Shown: positions 1 through 5,693 of the stretch, piece by piece | Numbering within the stretch: position 1 is the stretch's first letter | Layout of the letters: each line of letters begins with the position of its first letter | Assembly: GCA_002710885.1 (NCBI GenBank) | Contig: PAIW01000117.1 | Coordinates: 5,951-11,643 of the forward strand | Reading direction: 5' to 3' | DNA from: Chloroflexota bacterium | GTDB lineage: Bacteria; Chloroflexota; Dehalococcoidia; SAR202; UBA11138 | Length of the DNA: 5,693 nucleotides | Notes under the pieces: model-generated | What the model was told of the DNA's origin: nothing | Databases searched by the model: none | What the model saw: only the letters and a program-made list of their open reading frames with translations | Program-made: the position numbers and the translations under genes

Positions 1-320
1 AGCATTTGCATTTGCATGCCACCCATCAGCGCGAGCATCCCCAGCCACAGGTACATAAAGTCTCGGTCTTTGAGGGAGGAAAATGTGTCTCGCCAACTGG
101 ACCTCGGGCCAGCTTCCAAATGGCGAACGGCAGAGGCGATGGCGTCATTTGTTGGAGGAGATGTTGATTCATTAACCGAACTGCCACTGCCTGATGAACG
201 GTTGTCGTTTCGGGAGTCCTGTCCTGTTGAAAAAGTGGGGGTTGAAGGTCCCGAATCTTCGCTCGAGTCGCTGGCGCTTGATTGAGCACCTGAATCATCA
301 TTCATGAAGTAATCGTACAT
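1..320 (-). CDS. MFS-type transporter, N-terminal part only (3' end lies beyond the left edge)
   Basis: Read on the minus strand from ATG at 320-318, the frame stays open to base 1 and gives 106 residues. Residues 1 to about 65 are a hydrophilic tail rich in Ser, Asn, Asp, Gly and Thr. It is followed by an 'SSWRDTFSSLKDRDFMYLW' segment (residues 74-92) that runs straight into a hydrophobic stretch, 'LWLGMLALMGGMQMQM', at 91-106. A 'tF.sLk.rdF..lWlG.l' lead into the first membrane helix is typical of major facilitator superfamily exporters of the MFS_3/enterobactin-exporter kind, so I infer an inner-membrane efflux transporter. The substrate cannot be told. The start is uncertain: ATG 320 has only a weak GGG upstream, and Met6 (305-303) is an alternative. 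The gene is divergent from the decayed aldo/keto reductase and lies downstream of a terminator-like hairpin in its own leader. Only about the first quarter of a normal MFS protein is present. Confidence 0.6.
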   Translation of the reverse strand, partial: MYDYFMNDDSGAQSSASDSSEDSGPSTPTFSTGQDSRNDNRSSGSGSSVNESTSPPTNDAIASAVRHLEAGPRSSWRDTFSSLKDRDFMYLWLGMLALMGGMQMQM

Positions 321-360
321 TTTTGAGCCCAGCACGGCAAGGCGTAGGCGTGGCACGGTT

Positions 361-442
361 GAAGAAATTAAAAGGGGCCCGAACTGCGAGCGGCGCTCAA
401 TCGCCGAGGCGACAGGCACTCACAGGTGTTCAGTTCGGACCC
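361..442 (-). terminator. Terminator-like hairpin with U-rich tail, in the leader of the transporter gene
   Basis: On the minus strand the arm GGGUCCGAACUG (442-431) can pair with CAGUUCGGGCCC (386-375) over all 12 positions, using one G-U wobble. The 3' arm is followed at once by CUUUUAAUUUCUUC (374-361), the usual layout of a rho-independent terminator. The 44-nt loop contains a second small stem, CGGCG (406-402) with CGCCG (395-391). Read on the plus strand the wobble becomes an A-C mismatch and no U tract follows, so the element points to minus-strand transcription. It ends about 40 nt before the transporter ATG, and no gene is visible on the minus strand ahead of it. An attenuator in the transporter leader is therefore as plausible as a plain terminator. 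The large loop is unusual for a plain terminator. Confidence 0.5.
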
Positions 443-485
443 GAAATGAACGAAGAGGTAGGTCGCCACCTGAGCAACCCCGCAG

Positions 486-515
486 ATGATAACATAGCGA
501 CCAGTCGTCATCCAA
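486..515 (-). promoter_or_regulatory. Weak sigma-70-like promoter candidate for the transporter
   Basis: On the minus strand TATCAT (491-486) matches the -10 consensus TATAAT at five of six positions. TTGGAT (515-510) lies 18 nt upstream as a poor -35 that shares only its TTG. Transcription would begin near 479 and give a leader of about 160 nt holding the terminator-like hairpin at 361-442. The position fits a divergent promoter for the minus-strand transporter, but matches this weak occur often by chance. Confidence 0.22.
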
Positions 516-550
516 ACGCAGTCAGCAATTACGTTGCGAATAAATGTATT

Positions 551-1402
551 ATGGAATACGTTCGATTTGGGCGGACTGAGTTGACCGTCAGCCGAATGGG
601 GTTTGGCGGTTCCCACAAGTCCCGGAAATTACCTGGAGAAATACGACCCCAACGTTGACGCAGACCGGCAAGGCGTCATCAACGAAGTGTTGCGCGCTGT
701 TGAACTCAGGGTAACGTAATTCGACACCGAAGCAGGTTACGGGAGCGGTGAGAGCGAGGCTCTTTTTCGGATGCCTTATCTCAGATTGGCAATAGAGTCT
801 TTTTGGCTACGAAACTTTCTCCCACCACACAGGACGCCGGATGCAGCGTGGCAAATACTCTGGAGAGATTGCGTGTGGATTGCCTGGACCTGATTCAGAT
901 GCATGGGTTTTCATATAGCGATGAGGTGATCTCATTTATTCTAGGAGCAGGCGGACTGCTTGGAAAATTGGAGGATTTGCGCGACGACGGTCGTGTGAAG
1001 TTCAACGTATTCACAACTGAGGACAATAACCCTCGGGGTTACGATTTCGTACAATCGGGCCGATTCGACGCTGTCCAAATGACGTACAATCAGCTGCATC
1101 AACACCCTGCGGAACAACCTCGACCCTTCGGCAGCAGGTTTGAGGCGGAAGAGCAGGACATGGGCATCTGCACGATGCGGAGCCTCACCTTTGGGATTTT
1201 TCAGAAGTGGGCCAAATAAGTGAATCCAAATGACCATCATGATTACACTGGGGACCTGCTAAGTTTCATTCTGCCCAATCTTCTGGTGGATGTGGCCCTT
1301 GTTGGCCCGAAGACTCAGGAAATGGTTGAAGCCAATGTGCGCGTGTGCGAGGATTCGAGCCAGAGAGTCGATCTCGCGCAACTGCATGAAGAGTATGTCT
1401 GA
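551..1402 (+). pseudogene. Aldo/keto reductase pseudogene (two frameshifts, two internal stops)
   Basis: Aldo/keto reductase (AKR) similarity is continuous but broken across frames. ATG 551 opens 'MEYVRFGRTELTVSRMGFGG', the usual AKR N-terminus. A +1 (or -2) shift between about 610 and 630 moves the reading to a frame giving 'YLEKYDPNVDADRQGVI'. TAA at 717-719 falls where AKRs have the residue before Phe-Asp-Thr, often Tyr. One base is missing near 770 (CGGAT where CGG GAT is expected), which restores the first frame through 'VFLATKLSP', 'LDLIQMHG' and 'FEAEEQDMGICTM'. TAA at 1217-1219 interrupts again after 'FQKWAK', and the similarity resumes with 'VNPNDHHDYTGDLLSF' to the TGA at 1400-1402. 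The family's catalytic set can still be recognised: Asp (FDT), Tyr (GYGSGES), Lys (ATK) and His (QMHG). Intact members are NAD(P)H-dependent carbonyl reductases folded as a TIM barrel. No Shine-Dalgarno site precedes 551. Four lesions make sequencing error an unlikely sole cause. It lies 36 nt upstream of aroC on the same strand. Confidence 0.85.
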
Positions 1403-1427
1403 AACGATCGAAGAACCACAGATATCG

Positions 1428-1436
1428 AGACGAGGG
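1428..1436 (+). promoter_or_regulatory. Probable ribosome binding site of aroC
   Basis: The purine-rich run GAGACGAGG-G ends two bases before ATG 1439. The GAGG core at 1432-1435 is close to the start, so spacing is short. It still supports ATG 1439, which also matches the family N-terminus, over any downstream Met. Confidence 0.45.
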
Positions 1437-1438
1437 AT

Positions 1439-2530
1439 ATGAGCAACACACTCGGAGAAATGTTTCGCATTAGCACATGGGGAGAGTCCCACGGCGACGC
1501 CATCGGTGTCACAGTGGATGGTTGTCCTCCCAGGTTGCCGTTGGACGTTGCAGATATTCAAAAAGAACTGGACAGGCGCAGGCCGGGTCAAAGCGAAATT
1601 TCGACTCAGAGAAAAGAAGGCGACCAAGCAGAAATTTTGTCAGGCGTTTTCGAAGGTTTGACTCTCGGAACTCCGATTCTGGTGTCTGTCTGGAATCGCG
1701 ACGCACGTAGTCGCGATTACGAGCATATGCGAACGACTTATCGGCCATCCCACGCCGACTACACGTACGACGCAAAATATGGAATCCGCAACTGGATGGG
1801 TGGAGGACGAGCCAGCGCTCGGGAGACGGTTGGGCGGGTCGCGGCTGGCGCCATTGCCAAGAAGTTCCTGGCGGCGGCGTTCGGGGTGGAGATTGTCGGT
1901 TACGTCAAACAGGTCTGGACGATCAACGCTCAGGTCGACCCGGACACGGTCACGCAGGCCGACGTTGAGTCCAATATAGCCCGATGCCCCGACGAAGACG
2001 TTGCTTTTCAGATGATCGAACGTATCAAAGAGGCCCGCAAAGACGGGGATTCGTTGGGGGGAGTGGTGGAGTGCGTTGCACGAAACGTTCCGCCCGGACT
2101 GGGCGAGCCAGTGTTCGACAAACTGGAGGCTGACCTAGCAAAATCGTTGCTCTCGATGCCTGCGTGCAAGGGATTTGAGGTTGGTTCCGGGTTCGCGGGA
2201 ACCACAATGACAGGCTCGACCCACAATGACCCATTTTACAATGATGGAGGCCGAATTCGCACTAGGACCAACTACTCAGGCGGAATCCAGGGCGGCATCA
2301 GCAACGGCGAAAATATCGTCATTCGTGGAGCGTTCAAGCCCACCGCAACCATCCTCCAGGCGCAGGAGACTGTCGACAACGAAGGCAACGCCGCCGTAAT
2401 GAAGGGCAGGGGCCGTCATGACCCTTGTGTCCTACCCAGGGCAGTGCCAATCGTGGAGTCGATGATGGCCCTCGTTCTGGCAGATCATGCGCTCAGGCAT
2501 CAGGGTCAAACCGGGATCACATTCGAGTGA
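1439..2530 (+). CDS. aroC: Chorismate synthase
   Basis: This complete 363-residue protein has the usual length for chorismate synthase. The enzyme removes phosphate from 5-enolpyruvylshikimate-3-phosphate to make chorismate, the last shared step of aromatic amino acid, folate and quinone synthesis, using reduced FMN in the cytoplasm. Family motifs occur in order: '[20 protein letters not shown]' at 9-28 with the conserved His18; '[16 protein letters not shown]' at 45-60; '[17 protein letters not shown]' at 102-118 with His105; '[20 protein letters not shown]' at 121-140; '[16 protein letters not shown]' at 278-293; and '[20 protein letters not shown]' at 325-344 with the conserved Arg-His-Asp-Pro. 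No key residue looks lost. The start is fixed by the N-terminal motif and a GAGGG just upstream. No other shikimate gene is visible. The gene follows the decayed aldo/keto reductase by 36 nt, so it may once have been co-transcribed with it. I see no convincing promoter of its own. Confidence 0.97.
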   Translation: MSNTLGEMFRISTWGESHGDAIGVTVDGCPPRLPLDVADIQKELDRRRPGQSEISTQRKEGDQAEILSGVFEGLTLGTPILVSVWNRDARSRDYEHMRTTYRPSHADYTYDAKYGIRNWMGGGRASARETVGRVAAGAIAKKFLAAAFGVEIVGYVKQVWTINAQVDPDTVTQADVESNIARCPDEDVAFQMIERIKEARKDGDSLGGVVECVARNVPPGLGEPVFDKLEADLAKSLLSMPACKGFEVGSGFAGTTMTGSTHNDPFYNDGGRIRTRTNYSGGIQGGISNGENIVIRGAFKPTATILQAQETVDNEGNAAVMKGRGRHDPCVLPRAVPIVESMMALVLADHALRHQGQTGITFE

Positions 2531-2609
2531 AATGGTCGAAATGCCAAACGCGTCGAACATGTGATCCAGACCGACACGTCATGATTTCCAATGACGGAGG
2601 CATCAAAAC
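2531..2609. other. Convergent intergenic spacer, no strong terminator
   Basis: This short spacer separates aroC (plus) from the SDR gene (minus), which end towards each other. The only structure I see is a 6-bp inverted repeat, CGTCAT (2577-2582) with ATGACG (2591-2596), around an 8-nt loop, plus a 5-bp TTCGA/TCGAA pair overlapping the aroC stop. Neither is followed by a T run on either strand, so neither is a convincing rho-independent terminator. Confidence 0.4.
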
Positions 2610-3401
2610 CTAGACGACTGGTGATGTCCCTCCGTCGATGTTGACTGCGATTCCTGTCAGATAGCTGGCCCTCTCGGACGCCAGGAACGCTATGACGTCG
2701 CCAGCCTCGGCGGCTTCGCCTACGCGGCCCAAAGGCACGCGGCTACCCATGCTCTCGTACATTCCTTCGAGTGTGTTGTCGGGGTTGTCAGACATCGTGC
2801 GCTCGAAACGAGATTCGTGCTGTCCGCTTTTGATCAACCCGATGCAAACGGTGTTTACCAGGATGTTGTCCTGAGCGAATTCCTTAGACATAGCTTTGGT
2901 CACGGCAATGCCCGCTGCTCGGCTCACTGAGGTAGGAACTGATGCCGCGGCCGGCGCCTTCGCGCCCAGGTTGGTCACGTTGATAATCCTTCCGCCACCC
3001 TGTTCTCTCATGTGCGGAATCGCCAGGCGACAGAATCTTATGGCTCCGAAGAGTTTAAGGTCCAAGTCCGTTTGCCAACCTTCGTCTGTCACGCTCTCGA
3101 AGGGGCCGGCCGCAGACGTGCCGGCGTTGTTCACGAGAATGTCCAAACGACCGAACTGCGACAGCGTGGCGTCAATCACCTTCTGGACGCCCTCGGCAGT
3201 GCTGACATCCGCAGACACGGCCAGCACCTCGCCTCCCGTCGCCGCGCGAATTTCATCGGCAGCTCCGTTCAACACATCTTCTCGCCTCGCACAAATCGTC
3301 GCCTTTGCGCCCTCAGCGACCAACGAAAGCGCCGCCGCTTTGCCGATACCTTCGCTTCCGCCTGTCACTAGCGCAACTTTTCCCGTTAAACCAAGGTCCA
3401 T
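2610..3401 (-). CDS. Short-chain dehydrogenase/reductase family protein with replaced catalytic residues
   Basis: This complete 263-residue protein has classical SDR length. The Rossmann half is intact: 'KVALVTGGSEGIGKA' at 8-22 carries the TGxxxGIG cofactor motif, 'CARR' at 37-40 follows the second strand and would suit NADP(H), 'SADVS' is at 63-67, and 'LDILVNNAG' at 86-94 is the NNAG motif. The C-terminal 'SYLTGIAVNIDGG' at 246-258 is also typical. The active site is not. By alignment to the usual spacing, the catalytic Asn is Lys116 (in 'LDLKLFG'), Ser is Asn144 (in 'NVTNLG'), Tyr is Thr157 and Lys is Arg161 (in 'PTSVSRAAG'). I recall similar 'PTSVSR' and 'VNTVCIGLIKSG' proteins annotated as SDRs or FabG-like, so this may be a known divergent subfamily. 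The substrate is unknown. It lies 52 nt downstream of glcF on the same strand with a strong Shine-Dalgarno site, so it is probably in the glycolate oxidase operon. Confidence 0.9.
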   Translation of the reverse strand: MDLGLTGKVALVTGGSEGIGKAAALSLVAEGAKATICARREDVLNGAADEIRAATGGEVLAVSADVSTAEGVQKVIDATLSQFGRLDILVNNAGTSAAGPFESVTDEGWQTDLDLKLFGAIRFCRLAIPHMREQGGGRIINVTNLGAKAPAAASVPTSVSRAAGIAVTKAMSKEFAQDNILVNTVCIGLIKSGQHESRFERTMSDNPDNTLEGMYESMGSRVPLGRVGEAAEAGDVIAFLASERASYLTGIAVNIDGGTSPVV

Positions 3402-3407
3402 GAAGTT

Positions 3408-3415
3408 CTCCTCTT
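3408..3415 (-). promoter_or_regulatory. Strong Shine-Dalgarno site of the SDR gene
   Basis: On the minus strand AAGAGGAG lies six bases (aacttc) before ATG 3401-3399, which is near-ideal spacing. This fixes the SDR start. It also suggests the gene is translated independently of glcF, even if it shares the transcript. Confidence 0.75.
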
Positions 3416-3453
3416 GAAACCCGCGATTTTGTGTTTAAGTATGCCTATCATTC

Positions 3454-4776
3454 TTATTTTTCATTGCGGTACGCCTCGTCTAACAAATCCGTAACGTATC
3501 GAACCTCTACGAGCATGTCATTTTCCCCAACACCCATCTGCAACTGCATCAGGCAACCTGGATTTGCTGTCGCCAGAACGTTGGCTCCGGTCTCCGCCAC
3601 GGCCTCCATCTTCGTTTTCAAGATTCGGAGTGAAAGATCGCGTTCGGTGAACATATAAGTTCCACCGCCGCCGCAGCAGATGTAGGAATTTTGAAGCTCT
3701 ACAAATTCGACGCCGGGGATTGAGTTCAAGATAGTTCGAGGCGGCGCAGTCAGCCTCTGAGCGTTGGATAGGTGACACGAATCCTGGTACGTCACCCGAT
3801 AATCCAGGGATGCGGTTGGAGGAACGAACGGCAGACCCACCAGATACTCGTGGACGTCCTTTATCAATTTAGATAGTTTGAGTGCTTTCTCAGCGTATTC
3901 GCTGTCGTCTTCGAGCAGTTCATGATATTCCTTCATTCTCGACCCGCATCCTGCTGACGCAACGATGATCGCGTCTACATCCTCAGCCAGGAATCCGTCA
4001 ATGTTTTTGCGAGCAAGATCGCGGGCGGTGGACAGATCGCCGATGTGAGAGTTCATGGCTCCGCAACAAACTTGATTTTTGGGAACCACTACCTCAGCGC
4101 CGTTGCGGGTCAACACCCGGACGACTGCGTTCATCTGTGGGCCGTGTACCAGAGGCATGACACAACCAGAGAGAATAGCGACGCGATTGGTTTTTTCGCC
4201 TTTGGCGGGAATCACCTGCCCGCTTGCTTTGAAGGTCGTCGATGGAATCTCCGGCATTGAGCTTTCCATGTCGGCAAGGTCGGGGGCAACACGCTTGAGC
4301 AGGCCTGAATTTCGAACCATATTTTGCAGTCCCGAGTTCTGATAAAAACGCGCCGCGCCGACGGCCAAGCTTAATCGGCCTTGCTTCGGCACGACCCACT
4401 TCAAAGCAGCGCCAGTCGCCATGCCCTTAACAGAATTCCTGCGTTTTTCCGAAACCTCGGCCATCGTCGTTTCTATAAGTTTACCGTATGGTACTCCAGA
4501 CGGGCAGGCGACTTCACAAGCACGGCACTGAACGCACAAATCCCAGTGGCGCATCACCGGTTCCGTCATCTCTATACGACCCTCGTTGACCGCTTTCATC
4601 AGTGCAATGCGGCCGCGCGGGGATTCAGTCTCAAGGCCGGTTTCAAGATATGTCGGGCACGATTGCAGGCAGAACCCGCAGTGGACACACTTGTAAAGGT
4701 CTGATTCGTCTGCGCCTCCCAGACCTGAAAAGAGACGTGAAATGCTGAGTTTTTGCTGTTCGTTCGGCATTGTCAT
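3454..4776 (-). CDS. glcF: Glycolate oxidase iron-sulfur subunit
   Basis: This complete 440-residue protein is close to the usual GlcF length. The ferredoxin-like N-terminus carries two 4Fe-4S motifs: Cys30-x2-Cys33-x2-Cys36-x3-Cys40-Pro ('CVHCGFCLQSCP') and Cys81-x2-Cys84-x2-Cys87-x3-Cys91-Pro ('CVQCRACEVACP'). Two cysteine-rich CCG domains follow. The first has Cys205 ('LSGCV'), Cys237-Cys238-Gly ('QVCCGA') and Cys277 ('SAGCGS'). The second has Cys334-His335 ('DSCHLS'), Cys367-Cys368-Gly ('YICCGGGG') and Cys408 ('NPGCLMQ'). This order is that of GlcF and its heterodisulfide-reductase-like relatives. GlcF takes electrons from the flavin subunits GlcD and GlcE as glycolate is oxidised to glyoxylate, and passes them towards the respiratory chain at the cytoplasmic membrane. 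Its ATG shares one base with the glcE stop (TGATG), so translation is probably coupled. A D-lactate or other 2-hydroxy-acid oxidase subunit is possible, but glcE next door favours glycolate oxidase. Confidence 0.93.
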   Translation of the reverse strand: MTMPNEQQKLSISRLFSGLGGADESDLYKCVHCGFCLQSCPTYLETGLETESPRGRIALMKAVNEGRIEMTEPVMRHWDLCVQCRACEVACPSGVPYGKLIETTMAEVSEKRRNSVKGMATGAALKWVVPKQGRLSLAVGAARFYQNSGLQNMVRNSGLLKRVAPDLADMESSMPEIPSTTFKASGQVIPAKGEKTNRVAILSGCVMPLVHGPQMNAVVRVLTRNGAEVVVPKNQVCCGAMNSHIGDLSTARDLARKNIDGFLAEDVDAIIVASAGCGSRMKEYHELLEDDSEYAEKALKLSKLIKDVHEYLVGLPFVPPTASLDYRVTYQDSCHLSNAQRLTAPPRTILNSIPGVEFVELQNSYICCGGGGTYMFTERDLSLRILKTKMEAVAETGANVLATANPGCLMQLQMGVGENDMLVEVRYVTDLLDEAYRNEK

Positions 4777-5693
4777 CAGATTCGTCCAATGAAACGACCG
4801 GGGTTAAGAATGCCCTTAGGGTCGTACTGCTGTTTCATTCTTCGCATTATTTCGATGGAGTCTCCCGCTTCTCCCCATACATCAAATTCGGATTTCAACT
4901 CGACAGGGCATCGTTCGATAATTGCTGAGCCTCCGAGGCTAAGAGCTCTTCCACGCAATGCTAGAATCGCATTGCGTGATGATTCCAGCTTGTTGTTTGT
5001 GTTTCCTGATTGCCAAAATACCATGACGTTGCCATAACCCGGACTAGCCACGAGAGAAGGGGCATTATCAGCCAGCGACGCTTTGATCGCGTCAATATAT
5101 ATCTGGACTTGGTTCGGAACCAAGGACACGCGAAGCACGACTTCTGGCGGAGCCTGATCAGCCCATCCGTAGTCAGAAATGCGCCTCCAGAGATCAAGAG
5201 CAGAACCGCCATCGACGATTTCAATGGTCGTCCCGCCGCCTGCCCGGCTGGCCTTAATAGTTTCGTCTACCATACGGGCCAGACCACGAGGTCTGCCGCC
5301 CAATCTGACAGCCAAATACTGCTCGCCTTCAATATTGCTCATGCCTGTTGCGGAAAACACTCCGTGGTCGAACACGTTCAAAGCCAATGGTGTCACTTGT
5401 CCATTGAAGATGGAAAGCGCGACATCGCCGCATGATTTCGAATTGTTGAACGCGGCCAACACCGTCTTCTCATTGGCAGGTTTAGGAGTCAGCTTGAACG
5501 ATACTTCGCATACCACTCCCAGGCTTCCTAAGCCGCCTACATGCAACCGTGCCATATCGTATCCGCTGACGTTCTTCACGACCTGTCCACCGCTCTTTGT
5601 TATTGAGCCGTCAGCCTGCACGACCTTCATTCCAAGCACAAGATCGCGCGGGTTCCCATACTGCCATTTCAGAGGGCCGCTGGTACCCGATGC
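4776..5693 (-). CDS. glcE: Glycolate oxidase FAD-binding subunit GlcE, 5' end beyond the right edge
   Basis: The frame is open from base 5693 (codon GCA) to TGA 4778-4776, giving 305 visible residues. About a hundred N-terminal residues, holding the first part of the FAD-binding domain, are missing off the edge. GTG 5639 and ATG 5630 are internal codons, not starts, because the family motif continues upstream of them. Visible residues 5-23 read 'SGPLKWQYGNPRDLVLGMK', and 38-57 'VVKNVSGYDMARLHVGGLGS' is the second FAD-binding signature (PCMH-type, FAD_binding_4). The C-terminal 'YDPKGILNPGRF' at 290-301 is the usual end of this oxidase family. GlcE is a GlcD-like flavoprotein that lacks much of the C-terminal substrate domain, and it works with GlcD and GlcF to oxidise glycolate to glyoxylate. 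It is immediately followed by glcF with a one-base stop/start overlap. glcD would be expected to the right, outside the window. Confidence 0.9.
   Translation of the reverse strand, partial: ASGTSGPLKWQYGNPRDLVLGMKVVQADGSITKSGGQVVKNVSGYDMARLHVGGLGSLGVVCEVSFKLTPKPANEKTVLAAFNNSKSCGDVALSIFNGQVTPLALNVFDHGVFSATGMSNIEGEQYLAVRLGGRPRGLARMVDETIKASRAGGGTTIEIVDGGSALDLWRRISDYGWADQAPPEVVLRVSLVPNQVQIYIDAIKASLADNAPSLVASPGYGNVMVFWQSGNTNNKLESSRNAILALRGRALSLGGSAIIERCPVELKSEFDVWGEAGDSIEIMRRMKQQYDPKGILNPGRFIGRI

Noticed and set aside
2..19. Short tandem GCATTT repeat
   Set aside because: It is only about three units and lies in the coding frame as the Met-Gln repeat of the first membrane helix.
16..301. Two reading frames (16-285 plus, 26-301 minus) overlapping the left-edge gene
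   Set aside because: They are shadows of the minus-strand MFS frame, which has a recognisable helix-1 lead-in and runs off the edge.
323..658. 111-residue plus-strand reading frame from ATG 323
   Set aside because: Its first 76 residues match nothing I recognise and cross the leader hairpin. Only the part from ATG 551 is real aldo/keto reductase sequence, so this is a chance upstream extension of the pseudogene frame.
717..1219. Stop-codon readthrough or a recoded TAA in the aldo/keto reductase
   Set aside because: glcF ends normally at TAA, and the gene also carries two frameshifts, so decay explains all four lesions more simply.
1326..1354. TTGAAG with GAGGAT at 17-nt spacing as an aroC promoter
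   Set aside because: The -10 matches only three of six positions and lies about 85 nt upstream inside decayed coding sequence, so it is no better than chance.
2577..2596. CGTCAT/ATGACG inverted repeat as a bidirectional terminator
   Set aside because: The stem is only six pairs with an 8-nt loop, and there is no T run on either side.
2896..3417. 173-residue plus-strand frame antisense to the SDR
   Set aside because: It has no recognisable motif. The opposite frame encodes a clear SDR with Rossmann motifs and a strong Shine-Dalgarno site.
5010..5435. 141-residue plus-strand frame antisense to glcE
   Set aside because: It has no recognisable domain, and the minus-strand frame carries the full GlcE motif set.

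Overview
The window looks like ordinary bacterial chromosome of moderate G+C content, with five protein-coding loci: two cut by the window edges and one decayed. The protein types seen are an SDR of the 'VNTVCIGLIKSG' kind, a GlcE/GlcF-type glycolate oxidase, a chorismate synthase, and an aldo/keto reductase with a 'FEAEEQDMGICTM' tail. Together they would fit an environmental Chloroflexota-like (for example SAR202-like) organism. That placement rests on recollection of family style, not on a search, and is tentative.

Layout. Bases 1-320 (minus strand) hold the N-terminus of an MFS-type transporter with a long serine-rich cytoplasmic tail. It runs off the left edge. Bases 321-550 hold no gene I can support. 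On the minus strand they contain a strong terminator-like hairpin (361-442) that sits 41 nt or more upstream of the transporter start, with a weak promoter candidate behind it (486-515). This looks like a possible attenuated leader. Bases 551-1402 (plus strand) are an aldo/keto reductase pseudogene with two frameshifts and two internal TAA stops. Bases 1439-2530 (plus strand) are a complete chorismate synthase gene, aroC. Bases 2531-2609 are a short convergent spacer. Bases 2610-5693 (minus strand) are a three-gene run read right to left: glcE (5' end off the right edge), glcF (start overlapping the glcE stop by one base), and a short-chain dehydrogenase/reductase 52 nt downstream with a strong Shine-Dalgarno site.

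Function. GlcE and GlcF are the FAD-binding accessory subunit and the iron-sulfur subunit of glycolate oxidase. With GlcD, expected further right, they convert glycolate to glyoxylate and pass electrons to the respiratory chain. The SDR has a normal NAD(P)-binding half, but all four positions of the canonical Asn-Ser-Tyr-Lys catalytic set appear replaced, so it may use different chemistry or none. AroC makes chorismate for aromatic amino acid and folate synthesis. No other shikimate gene is visible.

No mobile element, CRISPR array, tRNA or rRNA was seen. The points most worth a second look are the minus-strand leader hairpin upstream of the transporter and the SDR with the replaced active site.
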